Shown here: positions 48,794-57,210 of the stretch, in pieces
Position numbering within the stretch: the stretch's first letter is position 1
How the letters are laid out: each line of letters opens with the position of its first letter
Source of the DNA: Zoogloea sp041904905
GTDB lineage: Bacteria > Pseudomonadota > Gammaproteobacteria > Burkholderiales > Rhodocyclaceae
Length of the DNA: 64,000 nucleotides
Assembly: GCF_041904905.1 (NCBI RefSeq)
Contig: NZ_JAYRMI010000011.1
Span: 16,078-80,077 of the forward strand
Reading direction: 5' to 3'
Made by a program: the position numbers and the translations under genes
The notes under the pieces: model-generated
What the model was told of the DNA's origin: nothing
Seen by the model: the letters and a program-made list of their open reading frames with translations, nothing else
The model's database searches: none

Positions 48794-49246
48794 TCAGCCC
48801 TGGGTCCAGGGCAGGTTGGCATGGCGCCAGCCACCGACCTTGTTGCGGTGTCCGTTGGCGTCCTTGTCGCCCTCGAAACCTTCGAGGATGTTGTAGGCGT
48901 TGGTGTAGCCCTCGCCGGTGGCCAGGGTGGCGGCGTTGTGGGAGCGCGCGCCGCTGCGGCACAGGAACATCACCAGCACCTCGGGATCGACCTGATGCCG
49001 GAGCTGCGCCAGAAAGTGGGGGTTGGGTTCGTTGCCCGGGTAGCGCATCCACTCGATCTCGACCGCGCCCGGCACGCGGCCCACCCAGTCCCATTCGGCG
49101 CGGGTGCGCACATCCACCAGCTTGGCGCCGGGCGCGAGCTGCAGCACCTCCCAGGCTTCCCGGGGGGTGAGGGCGCCGGCGTAGGCAAGATTCAGGCTCC
49201 GCGCGCGTTCCTGAGCGAGGGCGAGGGTTTCGCTTAATTTTCCCAT
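48794..49246 (-). CDS. Rhodanese-like sulfurtransferase
   Basis: Single-domain rhodanese of 150 residues with active site C96 in FLCRSGARSHNAA and the acidic DVRTRAEWDWVG segment. Such proteins carry persulfide sulfur or act in sulfide handling. The gene lies 16 bp upstream of nadA on the same strand. Because NadA needs an Fe-S cluster, a link to sulfur supply is conceivable but unproven. Confidence 0.88.
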   Translation of the reverse strand: MGKLSETLALAQERARSLNLAYAGALTPREAWEVLQLAPGAKLVDVRTRAEWDWVGRVPGAVEIEWMRYPGNEPNPHFLAQLRHQVDPEVLVMFLCRSGARSHNAATLATGEGYTNAYNILEGFEGDKDANGHRNKVGGWRHANLPWTQG

Positions 49247-49308
49247 GGCGGCTGTCCGGCTAGAATGGCGGACTGCGAGTATACCGCCGGCCCCCCGGCC
49301 TGCAAGTC

Positions 49309-50490
49309 ATGTCTCACCAAGCCCCTTCCGCCGGTGGCGCCAGCGCCCCCCACGACGACTCCGGCCGCTCCCGCGAGGCCCAGCGCGCCACCTGGGTGAG
49401 CGTGGCGGTCAACGTCGTGCTCACCGTCTGCCAGATCGCCGTGGGGCTGTTCGCCCACGCCCAGAGTCTCGTCGCCGACGGCATGCACACCCTGTCCGAT
49501 CTGCTCGGCGATTTCATGGTGATGTACGCCAGCCGCCACGGCGCCAATCCCGCCGACGAGCGTCACCCCTACGGCCACGGGCGCTACGAAACCGCCGCAT
49601 CGATGGTGCTCGGGCTGGTGCTGGCCGGCGTCGGCGCCGGCTTTCTGCTGACGGCCGCGGCCCGGCTGCAGGATCTCGACGCCCTGCCCGAACTTCACCC
49701 GGCGGCGCTCTGGATGGCGCTCGTCACCCTCGCCGGCAAGGAGGGCCTGTTCCGCTACATGCTGGCGGTGGCCCAGCGCCTGCGCTCCCCGCTGCTGGTG
49801 GCCAACGCCTGGCACGCCCGGGCCGACGCGGCCTCGTCGCTGGTGGTGGCGGTGGGGATCGGTGGCAGCCTGGCCGGCTATCGCTTCCTCGAGCCGCTGG
49901 CCGCGGCGCTGGTGGGTTTCATGATTCTGCGGATGGGCGCGATGCTGGCCTACGAGGCGCTGCGCGAACTCATCGACACCGGGGTCGATCCCGCCGACGT
50001 GGCGAAGATCCGCGACACCCTGGGCGCCACCGCCGGCGTGCTGGACGTGCACGAGCTGCGCACCCGCCGCATGGCCCACCGGGTGCTGGTCGATGCCCAC
50101 GTGCGGGTCGACCCGCGGATCAGCGTCTCCGAAGGCCACCGCATTGCCGAGATCGCCCGGGCGCGGGTGCGGGCCGGGCATCCCGAGGTGCTCGACGTGC
50201 TGGTGCACGTGGATAGCGAGGAGGATCTGGTCGACACCGGAGGGCGCAGCCTGCCCGGCCGGGCCGCGCTGGTGGCCGAGCTGGCCGGGATCCTGGGCGC
50301 CGACGTGCCCCAGGCGGCGCCGGCGGTGCTGCACTATCTTGGCAACCGGGTCGAGGCGGAGGTGTATCTGCCCTTCGAGTGGTGCGCCGACCGGGTGCGG
50401 CTGGAGGCGCTCCGGCACCGTGTCGAGCAGCAGGTGGCCGGCTCGTCCCACTGGCGGTGCATCGAACTGCTGGGGCGGTTTGCACCATGA
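49309..50490 (+). CDS. Cation diffusion facilitator family transporter
   Basis: Metal cation/proton antiporter of 393 residues with six predicted helices. The two metal-site helices carry the paired motifs ADGMHTLSDLLGD and NAWHARADAASS (HxxxD), the pattern associated with Zn, Fe or Mn exporters. The cytoplasmic C-terminal domain is longer than usual and appears to contain two ferredoxin-like repeats (about 225-310 and 325-393). Its last codons overlap the first NtrC box of the glnA promoter. The metal is not predictable with confidence. Confidence 0.88.
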   Translation: MSHQAPSAGGASAPHDDSGRSREAQRATWVSVAVNVVLTVCQIAVGLFAHAQSLVADGMHTLSDLLGDFMVMYASRHGANPADERHPYGHGRYETAASMVLGLVLAGVGAGFLLTAAARLQDLDALPELHPAALWMALVTLAGKEGLFRYMLAVAQRLRSPLLVANAWHARADAASSLVVAVGIGGSLAGYRFLEPLAAALVGFMILRMGAMLAYEALRELIDTGVDPADVAKIRDTLGATAGVLDVHELRTRRMAHRVLVDAHVRVDPRISVSEGHRIAEIARARVRAGHPEVLDVLVHVDSEEDLVDTGGRSLPGRAALVAELAGILGADVPQAAPAVLHYLGNRVEAEVYLPFEWCADRVRLEALRHRVEQQVAGSSHWRCIELLGRFAP

Positions 50491-50527
50491 TGGTGCGTAT
50501 CGACAGGCGCGGCACTGCTTTGGTGCA
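50481..50527 (+). promoter_or_regulatory. Tandem NtrC binding sites upstream of glnA
   Basis: Two dyads match the NtrC pattern GCACY-N5-GGTGC: TGCACCATGATGGTGCG (50481-50497, perfect) and GCACTGCTTTGGTGCA (50512-50527). Their centres are about 30 bp apart, three helical turns, and lie roughly 98 and 128 bp before the predicted start of transcription, close to the E. coli glnA enhancer layout. The first overlaps the stop codon of the upstream CDF gene. Confidence 0.88.
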
Positions 50528-50590
50528 ATGCATTTTGCGAGCCGCCGCTGCAGAACCTTGTGGCACAATGAACTGTTTTCGTTTGCGTGC

Positions 50591-50605
50591 TGGCATGTTT
50601 TCTGC
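50591..50605 (+). promoter_or_regulatory. Sigma-54 promoter of glnA
   Basis: TGGCATGTTTTCTGC has GG and GC separated by exactly ten bases, the invariant spacing of -24/-12 promoters, and keeps TGGCA and the G after it. It lies about 65 bp downstream of the second NtrC box and 85 bp upstream of the glnA start codon. Together they imply NtrC-P activation under nitrogen limitation. Confidence 0.82.
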
Positions 50606-50690
50606 TTGCTGGGTTCGCTGACTGAATTGTCGTTTCACTGAAAACCTTTTTCCACTGCGAAGCAGCTTCAACCCGTTAGGAGTGAGTTAT

Positions 50691-52100
50691 ATGACCCCGC
50701 AAGACGTCATGAAGATCGTCCAGGAAAACGAAGTCAAGTTTGTCGACTTCCGTTTTACCGACACCAAGGGTAAGGAACAGCACGTTGGCGTCCCGGTCAG
50801 CGCCTTCGACGAAGACAAGTTCGAAAGCGGCCACGCCTTCGACGGTTCCTCGATTGCCGGCTGGAAGGGTATCCAGGCCTCCGACATGCTGCTGATGCCG
50901 GACCCCAAGACCGCCTACATCGACCCGTTCTTCGACGAAACCACCCTGGTTCTGAGCTGTGACGTGATCGACCCGGCCGACGGCAAGGGCTACGACCGCG
51001 ATCCGCGCTCCATCGCCAACCGCGCCGAGGCCTACCTGAAGTCCTCCGGCATCGGCGACACCGCCTACTTTGGCCCGGAACCCGAATTCTTCATCTTCGA
51101 CTCCGTCGAGTGGAAGGTCGGCATGTCCGGCGCCTACCACAAGATCTTCTCCGAAGAAGGTGCCTGGTCGTCCGACCAGAAGTTCGAAGGTGGCAACACC
51201 GGCTACCGTCCCGCCGTGAAGGGTGGTTACTTCCCCGTCCCGCCGGTCGACTCCTTCAACGACATGCGTGCCGCCATGTGTCTGGCCCTCGAAGCCTGCG
51301 GCGTGCCGGTTGAAGTGCATCACCACGAAGTGGCGACTGCCGGTCAGAACGAAATCGGCACCAAGTTCGACACCCTGGTGCGTCGTGCCGACCAGACCCA
51401 GATCACCAAGTACATCGTCCAGAACGTCGCCCACCAGTACGGCAAGACCGCGACCTTCATGCCGAAGCCCATCGTTGGCGACAACGGTTCCGGCATGCAC
51501 GTGCACCAGTCCATCTGGAAGGACGGCAAGAACCTGTTCGCTGGCAACGGCTACGCCGGCCTGTCCGAGACCGCCCTGTACTACATCGGCGGCATCATCA
51601 AGCACGCCCGCGCCCTGAACGCCATCACCAACCCGCTGACCAACTCCTACAAGCGTCTGGTTCCGCACTACGAAGCTCCGGTCAAGCTGGCCTACTCCGC
51701 CAAGAACCGTTCCGCTTCCATCCGGATCCCGTTCGTCAACAGCGAGAAGGCCCGCCGCATCGAGACCCGTTTCCCGGATCCGGGCGCGAACCCCTACCTG
51801 TGCTTCGCCGCGCTGATGATGGCCGGCCTCGACGGCATCCAGAACAAGATCCACCCGGGCGATCCCGCCGACAAGAACCTGTACGACCTGCCGCCGGAAG
51901 AAGACGCGCTCATCCCGACCGTCTGCTCCAGCCTCGAACAGGCTCTGGAAGCCCTCGACAAGGACCGCGAGTTCCTGACCCGTGGCGGTGTGTTCAGCAA
52001 CGACTTCATCGACTCCTTCATCGCCCTCAAGCAAGAAGAAGTGAACCGTCTGCGCGTCGAAGTGCACCCGGTCGAGTTCGAGATGTATTACGCCATCTAA
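50691..52100 (+). CDS. glnA: Glutamine synthetase type I
   Basis: Dodecameric enzyme that makes glutamine from glutamate, ammonia and ATP; 469 residues, the normal GSI-beta length. Motifs: FDGSSIAGWKGI at 50-61, metal and glutamate site PEPEFFIFD, NGSGMHVHQSIWKDG at 265-279, and the adenylylation site Y398 in KNLYDLPPEE, which implies control by GlnE. The start MTPQDVMKIV is the family N-terminus and follows TTAGGAG. Codon use is visibly biased towards preferred codons compared with the neighbours, consistent with high expression. NtrC boxes and a sigma-54 promoter lie upstream. Confidence 0.98.
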   Translation: MTPQDVMKIVQENEVKFVDFRFTDTKGKEQHVGVPVSAFDEDKFESGHAFDGSSIAGWKGIQASDMLLMPDPKTAYIDPFFDETTLVLSCDVIDPADGKGYDRDPRSIANRAEAYLKSSGIGDTAYFGPEPEFFIFDSVEWKVGMSGAYHKIFSEEGAWSSDQKFEGGNTGYRPAVKGGYFPVPPVDSFNDMRAAMCLALEACGVPVEVHHHEVATAGQNEIGTKFDTLVRRADQTQITKYIVQNVAHQYGKTATFMPKPIVGDNGSGMHVHQSIWKDGKNLFAGNGYAGLSETALYYIGGIIKHARALNAITNPLTNSYKRLVPHYEAPVKLAYSAKNRSASIRIPFVNSEKARRIETRFPDPGANPYLCFAALMMAGLDGIQNKIHPGDPADKNLYDLPPEEDALIPTVCSSLEQALEALDKDREFLTRGGVFSNDFIDSFIALKQEEVNRLRVEVHPVEFEMYYAI

Positions 52101-52151
52101 CCTTTCGGGGTTGGAGGCCGGTCAGCGTGCTGGCCGGCCGTGCGTTACCTG

Positions 52152-52182
52152 GGGACGGGCTTTGGCCCGTCCCTTTGTCTTT
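52152..52182 (+). terminator. Intrinsic terminator after glnA
   Basis: Perfect 9-bp stem GGGACGGGC / GCCCGTCCC with loop TTTG, followed by TTTGTCTTT. A second GC-rich hairpin (GGCCGGTCAGC with GCTGGCCGGCC, one mismatch, about 52115-52138) precedes it. Together they should limit read-through from glnA into the DUF4124 gene and ntrBC. Confidence 0.85.
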
Positions 52183-52254
52183 GTGGCGGACGCCCTTTGA
52201 GTTCTCCCGCCCCGCCACTACACTTGTCGTGACCCGCTGTCCGGATCGACCACC

Positions 52255-52752
52255 ATGAATCCACGAATCTCCCTGTTGCTGGCCTCTCTCCTGTGCTCGC
52301 CGCTGGCTGTGGCGGACATCTACAAGTGCGTCGATGAGGCCGGTCACGTCACTTACACCAACAACAAGCCCTCTGGCAAAGGCTGCAACACCCTGTCGCG
52401 GGATCAGGCCGTCTCGTCGGTGCCCGGCAGCGCACCGGTTGCGCGCCCCGCAGGCGTGCCTGCGCCCCAGAGTGGTGCATCGTCTGGCGGCGGGGGTTTC
52501 CCGCGGGTCGACTCCGGCACCCAGAAGGCGCGGGACACCGACCGCCGGCGCATCCTCGAGGAAGAACTCAGCACCGAGCAGAAGAGTCTTGAGGCTGCCC
52601 GCAAGGAACTCGAAGAGCAGGAATCGGTCCGCTACGGCAACGAGCGTAACTACCAGAAGGTTCTTGACCGCGTGCAGCCCTACAAGGACAAGGTCCAGCT
52701 CCACGAGCGCAACATCGAAGCCCTCCGGCGCGAGATCAGCAACTTGCGTTGA
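52255..52752 (+). CDS. DUF4124 secreted protein
   Basis: Protein of 165 residues with a signal peptide (MNPRISLLLASLLCSPLAVA) and an N-terminal DUF4124 domain (DIYKCVDEAGHVTYTNNKPSG), then a low-complexity linker and a charged coiled-coil C-terminus (about 98-165, ending in RNIEALRREISNLR). Function unknown. Its position between glnA and ntrB is common in betaproteobacteria, but a role in nitrogen control is not known. Confidence 0.88.
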   Translation: MNPRISLLLASLLCSPLAVADIYKCVDEAGHVTYTNNKPSGKGCNTLSRDQAVSSVPGSAPVARPAGVPAPQSGASSGGGGFPRVDSGTQKARDTDRRRILEEELSTEQKSLEAARKELEEQESVRYGNERNYQKVLDRVQPYKDKVQLHERNIEALRREISNLR

Positions 52753-52790
52753 CCGGGTTTCGGGGGCGTCCGCCGCTGCCGTCCCTGAAG

Positions 52791-52806
52791 TGGTCTGCTT
52801 CTTGCA
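52791..52806 (+). promoter_or_regulatory. Possible sigma-54-like site before ntrB
   Basis: TGGTCTGCTTCTTGCA keeps GG-N10-GC spacing, the G at the seventh position and TTGCA at -12, but not the CA of TGGCA. The start of transcription it predicts would be only two or three bases before the ntrB ATG, leaving almost no leader. No NtrC box is seen just upstream. Chance resemblance is quite possible. Confidence 0.3.
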
Positions 52807-52817
52807 TAGGTGTTCTT

Positions 52818-53891
52818 ATGCAAAACGACCAGCCCGAATCCACGATTTCCGCCTTCGCCGGCCTCGAACTGCTCTCATCGGCAGTCGTGCTGGTGGACGA
52901 CCAGCTGGTCGTCCGATACCTCAACCCCGGTGCGGAAAACCTGTTTGCGGTGAGCAGCCGCAAGATCGTCGGTTACGCCCTGCACCGTCTGCTTGGCGAC
53001 CCTGCCGGATTGGGCAGTGCGCTCAACAACGTGCTCCGGGACAACTGGAGCTACACCGGCCATAACCTCACCGTCGTCCGCCCTGGCCTGGAGCCGCTGC
53101 ACCTGGATTGCACGGTCACGCCTGTCGAATGTGCGGAAGCCCGCCTGCTGCTCGAATTCCGCCCGATGGACGCGCACCTCAAGGTGGCGCGGGAAGAGCA
53201 GCTGGCCCACCAGCAGCAGGCCAACCGGGAGCTGATCCGCAACCTCGCCCACGAGATCAAGAACCCGCTGGGCGGGATCCGCGGTTCGGCGCAGCTGCTC
53301 GAGCGCGAGCTTGACGACCCCCAGCTGCGCGAATACACCCAGGTCATCATCGCCGAGGCGGACCGCCTGCAGGAGCTGATGAACCGCCTGCTCACCTCCC
53401 ACCGGATGATGCAGCCCACCCAGCTCAACCTGCACGACGTGCTGGAGCGGGTGCGCCGCCTCACCCTGGCCGAATTTCCGGCCATCGAGGTGCGCCGCGA
53501 CTACGACACCAGCCTGCCCTACATCACCGGCGACCGGGAGCAGCTCATCCAGGCCATCCTCAACATCGTGCGCAACGCGGCCCAGGCGCTGCGCGGCGTT
53601 GGCGAGATCGTGCTGCGTACCCGGGCCGCCCGGCAGATCACCTTGTCGAAGCGCCGGTTCAAGCTGGCACTGCAATTGCAGATCATCGACAACGGCCCCG
53701 GCATCCCCGACAAGATCCGCGACAAGATCTTCTACCCGCTGGTCTCCGGCCGCGAGAACGGCAGCGGCCTCGGCCTGTCGCTGGCCCAGAGCTTCATCGA
53801 ACAGCACCAGGGCGCCATCGATGTCGATTCGCGCCCGGGCCGAACCTGTTTCACGGTGTACCTGCCGATTGCCCGGGAAGGGGACAGCTGA
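52818..53891 (+). CDS. ntrB: Nitrogen regulation sensor kinase NtrB
   Basis: Soluble PAS-HisKA-HATPase kinase/phosphatase of 357 residues that phosphorylates NtrC under low nitrogen and dephosphorylates it when bound by PII. PAS about 14-125, phosphoacceptor H145 in NLAHEIKNPLGGIRGSAQLL, ATPase motifs LNIVRNAAQAL, IDNGPGIPD and NGSGLGLSLAQSF. The ATG for MQNDQPESTIS is used; a longer in-frame extension would begin inside the intergenic region without a ribosome site. ntrC follows after an unusually long 105-bp gap. Confidence 0.95.
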   Translation: MQNDQPESTISAFAGLELLSSAVVLVDDQLVVRYLNPGAENLFAVSSRKIVGYALHRLLGDPAGLGSALNNVLRDNWSYTGHNLTVVRPGLEPLHLDCTVTPVECAEARLLLEFRPMDAHLKVAREEQLAHQQQANRELIRNLAHEIKNPLGGIRGSAQLLERELDDPQLREYTQVIIAEADRLQELMNRLLTSHRMMQPTQLNLHDVLERVRRLTLAEFPAIEVRRDYDTSLPYITGDREQLIQAILNIVRNAAQALRGVGEIVLRTRAARQITLSKRRFKLALQLQIIDNGPGIPDKIRDKIFYPLVSGRENGSGLGLSLAQSFIEQHQGAIDVDSRPGRTCFTVYLPIAREGDS

Positions 53892-53907
53892 TGCAAAATC
53901 GTGCAGC

Positions 53908-53922
53908 GCACCGTCTTGGTGC
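53908..53922 (+). promoter_or_regulatory. NtrC-type box between ntrB and ntrC
   Basis: GCACCGTCTTGGTGC is a perfect GCACC-N5-GGTGC dyad 17 bp after the ntrB stop and about 75 bp before the ntrC ATG. No sigma-54 -24/-12 element is evident between it and ntrC. It could serve autoregulation of ntrC, by repression or by roadblock of read-through from ntrB. Confidence 0.65.
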
Positions 53923-53996
53923 GTCGCTCCCGGCCTGTGCCGGCCTGGCCCTCGATCGAACCTTTTGCCTGTTTCACTTTTGTGCGTGTGATTGAC

Positions 53997-55400
53997 ATGA
54001 ATTCTGTCTGGATTGTTGACGACGACCGCTCCATCCGCTGGGTGCTCGAAAAGGCCCTGGCCCGGGAGGAGATCCCGTACAAGAGTTTCGGGACGGCGGC
54101 CGAAGTGCTGTCGGCGCTCGACAGCGCCACCCAGCCGCCCCAGGTGCTGGTGTCCGACATCCGGATGCCCGGCGAATCGGGGCTGGCCCTGCTCTCCAAG
54201 GTGAAGGCGCGCTTCCCTCAGATGCCGGTCATCATCATGACCGCCTACTCGGATCTCGAAAGCGCCGTCGCGGCCTTCCAGGGCGGCGCCTTCGAATACC
54301 TGCCCAAGCCCTTCGATGTGGATCAGGCGGTCGAGTTGGTGCGTCGGGCCATCGACGAGAGCGCCCACCAGGCCGGCGCCGTCGAGGCGCTCAGTTCGGT
54401 ACCCGAGATACTGGGGCAGGCCCCGGCGATGCAGGAAGTCTTCCGCGCCATCGGCCGGCTTGCCCAATCCCACGCCACGGTGCTCATCAACGGCGAGTCG
54501 GGCACCGGCAAGGAGCTGGTGGCCCGTGCGCTGCACCGCCACAGCCCGCGCAAGGACGCCCCCTTCATCGCCATCAACACCGCCGCGATCCCCCGCGACC
54601 TGCTCGAATCCGAACTCTTCGGCCACGAGCGTGGCGCCTTCACCGGCGCTCAGACCATGCGCCGCGGCCGCTTCGAGCAGGCCGAAGGCGGCACCCTGTT
54701 CCTCGACGAAATCGGCGACATGCCCGCCGAGCTGCAGACCCGCCTGCTGCGGGTGCTGTCCGACGGCAACTTCTACCGGGTCGGCGGCCATCAGCCGATC
54801 AAGGCCAACGTCCGGGTGATCGCCGCCACCCACCAGAACATGGAAGAGCGGGTGCGTCAGGGGCTGTTCCGCGAGGATCTGTTCCACCGCCTCAACGTGA
54901 TTCGCCTGCGCCTGCCGCCCCTGCGCGAGCGCCGCGAGGACATCCCCGCCCTCGCCAAGCACTTCATCTCGCTGTCGGCCCAGGAGCTGGGCGTCGAGGC
55001 CAAGCGCCTCTCCGACGCCACCCTCAAGTACTTGCAGAGCCTCGATTTCCCCGGCAACGTGCGCCAGCTTGAAAACCTCTGCCACTGGCTCACCGTGATG
55101 GCGCCGGGCCAGACGGTCGAGGTGGCCGACCTGCCGCCCGAGCTGAAGGACCAGCCCACCCGCGAGCACCCGGCCAACTGGGGCGACGCCCTGATGGCCG
55201 AGGCCGACCGCGCCATCGCCCAGCACCCGGGCGAAGTCTTCGACATGCTCTCGCGGGATTTCGAGCGCATCCTCATCCGCCGCGCCCTGTCCGCCACCGG
55301 CGGGCGGCGCATCGAGGCCGCCCAGCTGCTGGGCATCGGGCGCAACACCATCACCCGCAAGATCCAGGAGCTGGGACTAGAAGAACCCGACCACGCCTGA
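53997..55400 (+). CDS. ntrC: Nitrogen regulation response regulator NtrC
   Basis: Sigma-54 activator of 467 residues. Receiver with D54 in LVSDIRMPGESG, AAA+ domain with Walker A GESGTGKE at 167-174, sigma-54 contact loop GAFTGA at 213-218, DEIGDMP Walker B, and a C-terminal Fis-type helix-turn-helix (ARRIEAAQLLG-like, RNTITRKIQELG). The start MNSVWIVDDD is the family N-terminus; a GTG 32 codons upstream would place the NtrC box inside the gene and is not favoured. Its stop codon is immediately followed by repeat element copy 2. Confidence 0.96.
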   Translation: MNSVWIVDDDRSIRWVLEKALAREEIPYKSFGTAAEVLSALDSATQPPQVLVSDIRMPGESGLALLSKVKARFPQMPVIIMTAYSDLESAVAAFQGGAFEYLPKPFDVDQAVELVRRAIDESAHQAGAVEALSSVPEILGQAPAMQEVFRAIGRLAQSHATVLINGESGTGKELVARALHRHSPRKDAPFIAINTAAIPRDLLESELFGHERGAFTGAQTMRRGRFEQAEGGTLFLDEIGDMPAELQTRLLRVLSDGNFYRVGGHQPIKANVRVIAATHQNMEERVRQGLFREDLFHRLNVIRLRLPPLRERREDIPALAKHFISLSAQELGVEAKRLSDATLKYLQSLDFPGNVRQLENLCHWLTVMAPGQTVEVADLPPELKDQPTREHPANWGDALMAEADRAIAQHPGEVFDMLSRDFERILIRRALSATGGRRIEAAQLLGIGRNTITRKIQELGLEEPDHA

Positions 55401-55517
55401 AAGGGGCGATAAACCTACTGCGCCGGCCGATCCCGCAACTGCGATGCTCGCCGTACGCCTGTACGGCTGCGCTTCTCGTCGCAACCTCGGCCGGCTCGCT
55501 ACGGTTTCTCGCCCCTT
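55401..55517 (+). repeat. Structured intergenic repeat, copy 2 (3' of ntrC)
   Basis: 117 bp starting at the base after the ntrC stop. Nested stems: outer AAGGGGCGA / TCGCCCCTT (9 perfect), AAACC / GGTTT, middle GCCGGCCGA / TCGGCCGGC (9 perfect), apical GCCGTAC-GCCT-GTACGGC (7 perfect). It is similar over about 100 bp to the minus-strand element at 2871-2995, in the same orientation to the upstream gene. It occupies half of the gap before birA. No terminator-type T-run follows. Confidence 0.85.
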
Positions 55518-55617
55518 TCGCTTGGGAGCTTGTCTGGCGCTTGAAGCCGCGGGCTCCCCAATTTCTGCCCCTGTCCGCCATAATTACCGATTCGTTTCAA
55601 CGATCAGGTAATTCTTC

Positions 55618-56418
55618 TTGAGCCATTCCGATTTCGAAGCCCTCGATGCGGGGGCGGTCGCGGCGGCCTTGGGCGAGCTGGCCGGACAGTTCTCGCTCAC
55701 GGCGATGCCGGAGTGCGACTCCACCAACAGCCGGCTGATCGACGCACCGGCGGACGACGACGGGCGGATCGCCGTGCTGGCGGCCGACCGGCAGACCGCG
55801 GGGCGCGGCCGGCGCGGCCGCAGCTGGCTGTCCTGGCCGGGGGCCGGCCTCACCTTCTCGCTGCGCTGGCGCTTCACGCCCGCGCCCCACATGCCGGCCG
55901 GCCTCTCGCTGGTCGTCGGCCTCGCGGTGGCGCGCACCCTCGAAGAGCTGGGCGTCGAGGGTGTGCAGCTCAAGTGGCCCAACGACGTGCTCATCCACGG
56001 CAAGAAACTCGCCGGCATCCTCGTCGAGCTGTCGTCCCGTGGGCGCCAGCCGTCGGCGGTGATCGGCATCGGCCTCAACCTGCGCCTGCCGCCCGACGCC
56101 CAGGTGGAATCCGCCATCGGCGTCACCGATCTGGCCGCCTGCCTCGCTTCGCCGCCCGGGCCCAACCGCCTCCTTGGGCTGCTCCTGGCGCAGCTCCACC
56201 ACTTCCTCGAGCTTTACGCCGCCGCCGGCTTCCCGGCCCTGCGCGGGGCCTGGGAGCAGCGCAACGCCTTTGCCGACCTGCCGGTGCGCATCCTCGGCGA
56301 AGCCCACGAACTCGCCGGCACCTGCGCCGGGGTCGACGACGACGGCGCCCTCCTGCTGGCCACGCCGGACGGCGTGCGCCGGGTGCTCTCCGGCGAAGTT
56401 TCCCTGAGGCTGGCCTGA
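55618..56418 (+). CDS. birA: Biotin-[acetyl-CoA-carboxylase] ligase
   Basis: Biotin protein ligase of 266 residues that attaches biotin to the BCCP lysine. Catalytic motifs: CDSTNSRL, the biotinyl-AMP loop GRGRRGRSW, and KWPNDVLIHGKKLAGIL. An N-terminal DNA-binding domain is absent, so this is a monofunctional ligase and not a bio operon repressor. The proposed TTG start at 55618 is the earliest that fits the family; it is weakly supported by AGG upstream, and the exact start is uncertain. Its last base overlaps the coaX start. Confidence 0.9.
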   Translation: MSHSDFEALDAGAVAAALGELAGQFSLTAMPECDSTNSRLIDAPADDDGRIAVLAADRQTAGRGRRGRSWLSWPGAGLTFSLRWRFTPAPHMPAGLSLVVGLAVARTLEELGVEGVQLKWPNDVLIHGKKLAGILVELSSRGRQPSAVIGIGLNLRLPPDAQVESAIGVTDLAACLASPPGPNRLLGLLLAQLHHFLELYAAAGFPALRGAWEQRNAFADLPVRILGEAHELAGTCAGVDDDGALLLATPDGVRRVLSGEVSLRLA

Positions 56419-57131
56419 TGGATCTGCTGCTCGATGTGGGCAACACCCGCCTCAAGTGGGGGCTGCACGACGGAGACCGCTGGCACGGCCAGGGGGCGGT
56501 GCTGCTCTCCGCGCTGGATGGCTTTGCCGACGTGCTCGCCGACCTGGGGCCGGTCCGGCGCATGCTGGGCGCCAACGTGGCGGGCGCCACGGTGGGCGGC
56601 CGGCTCGGGGCCATGCTGGCCGCCCATGGCGTGGCGGCCGAGTGGATCCGGCCTCGCAGCGAAGGCTTCGGGGTGCGCAACGCCTACCTCGACCCCGCGC
56701 GCCTGGGGGCCGATCGCTGGGCCGCGCTGGTCGGCGCCCGGGCGCTCCACGGGCGGGCGGCGCTGGTGGTCACCTCCGGCACCGCCACCACCGCCGACGT
56801 GCTCGACGGCGCCGGCGTCTTCCAGGGCGGGGCGATCCTCCCCGGGCTCGATCTGATGCGCCTCTCGCTGGCCCGCGACACGGCCCAGCTGCCCTTTACC
56901 GACGGTCGCTTCGAGGCCACGCCACGGCGCACCGCCGACGCCATCGTCACCGGCTGCCTGCACGCCCAGCTTGGCGCCATCGAGCGCATGTTCCGGCTGG
57001 TGGCGGGCGAGGCCGACGCCGTGTGCCTGCTCAACGGGGGGGCGGCGGCCAGCCTCGCGCCGCATCTCGAATGCCCGCTGCGGGTCGTCGAGAACCTCGT
57101 GCTCGAAGGCTTGTCGCATATGCGTCAATAA
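56418..57131 (+). CDS. coaX: Type III pantothenate kinase
   Basis: First enzyme of coenzyme A synthesis, 237 residues. The ASKHA phosphate motif LLLDVGNTRLKWG contains catalytic D6; DRWAALVGARAL, VTSGTATTADVLD and GGAILPGLDLMRLSL follow the family pattern. The second motif reads SGTATTAD where many members have D-x-GT. CoaX needs a monovalent cation and is not inhibited by CoA. It overlaps birA by one base. coaE lies two genes downstream, so two CoA steps are encoded here. Confidence 0.93.
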   Translation: MDLLLDVGNTRLKWGLHDGDRWHGQGAVLLSALDGFADVLADLGPVRRMLGANVAGATVGGRLGAMLAAHGVAAEWIRPRSEGFGVRNAYLDPARLGADRWAALVGARALHGRAALVVTSGTATTADVLDGAGVFQGGAILPGLDLMRLSLARDTAQLPFTDGRFEATPRRTADAIVTGCLHAQLGAIERMFRLVAGEADAVCLLNGGAAASLAPHLECPLRVVENLVLEGLSHMRQ

Positions 57132-57210
57132 TTGTCACGGCGCGCCTTGCCACGCCTGCAGGGCATTCGGTGCCTTTTCCCGTCGACTGTGATGGGTTAG
57201 TCTTGCGGTC

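Noticed and set aside
50682..50690. GTG start three codons before the glnA ATG
   Set aside because: MTPQDVMK is the family N-terminus and TTAGGAG is correctly spaced for the ATG at 50691; the GTG would overlap that ribosome site.
53901..53996. Earlier GTG start for ntrC
   Set aside because: It would add 32 residues before the conserved MNSVWIVDDD start and place the NtrC-type box within coding sequence; no ribosome site supports it.
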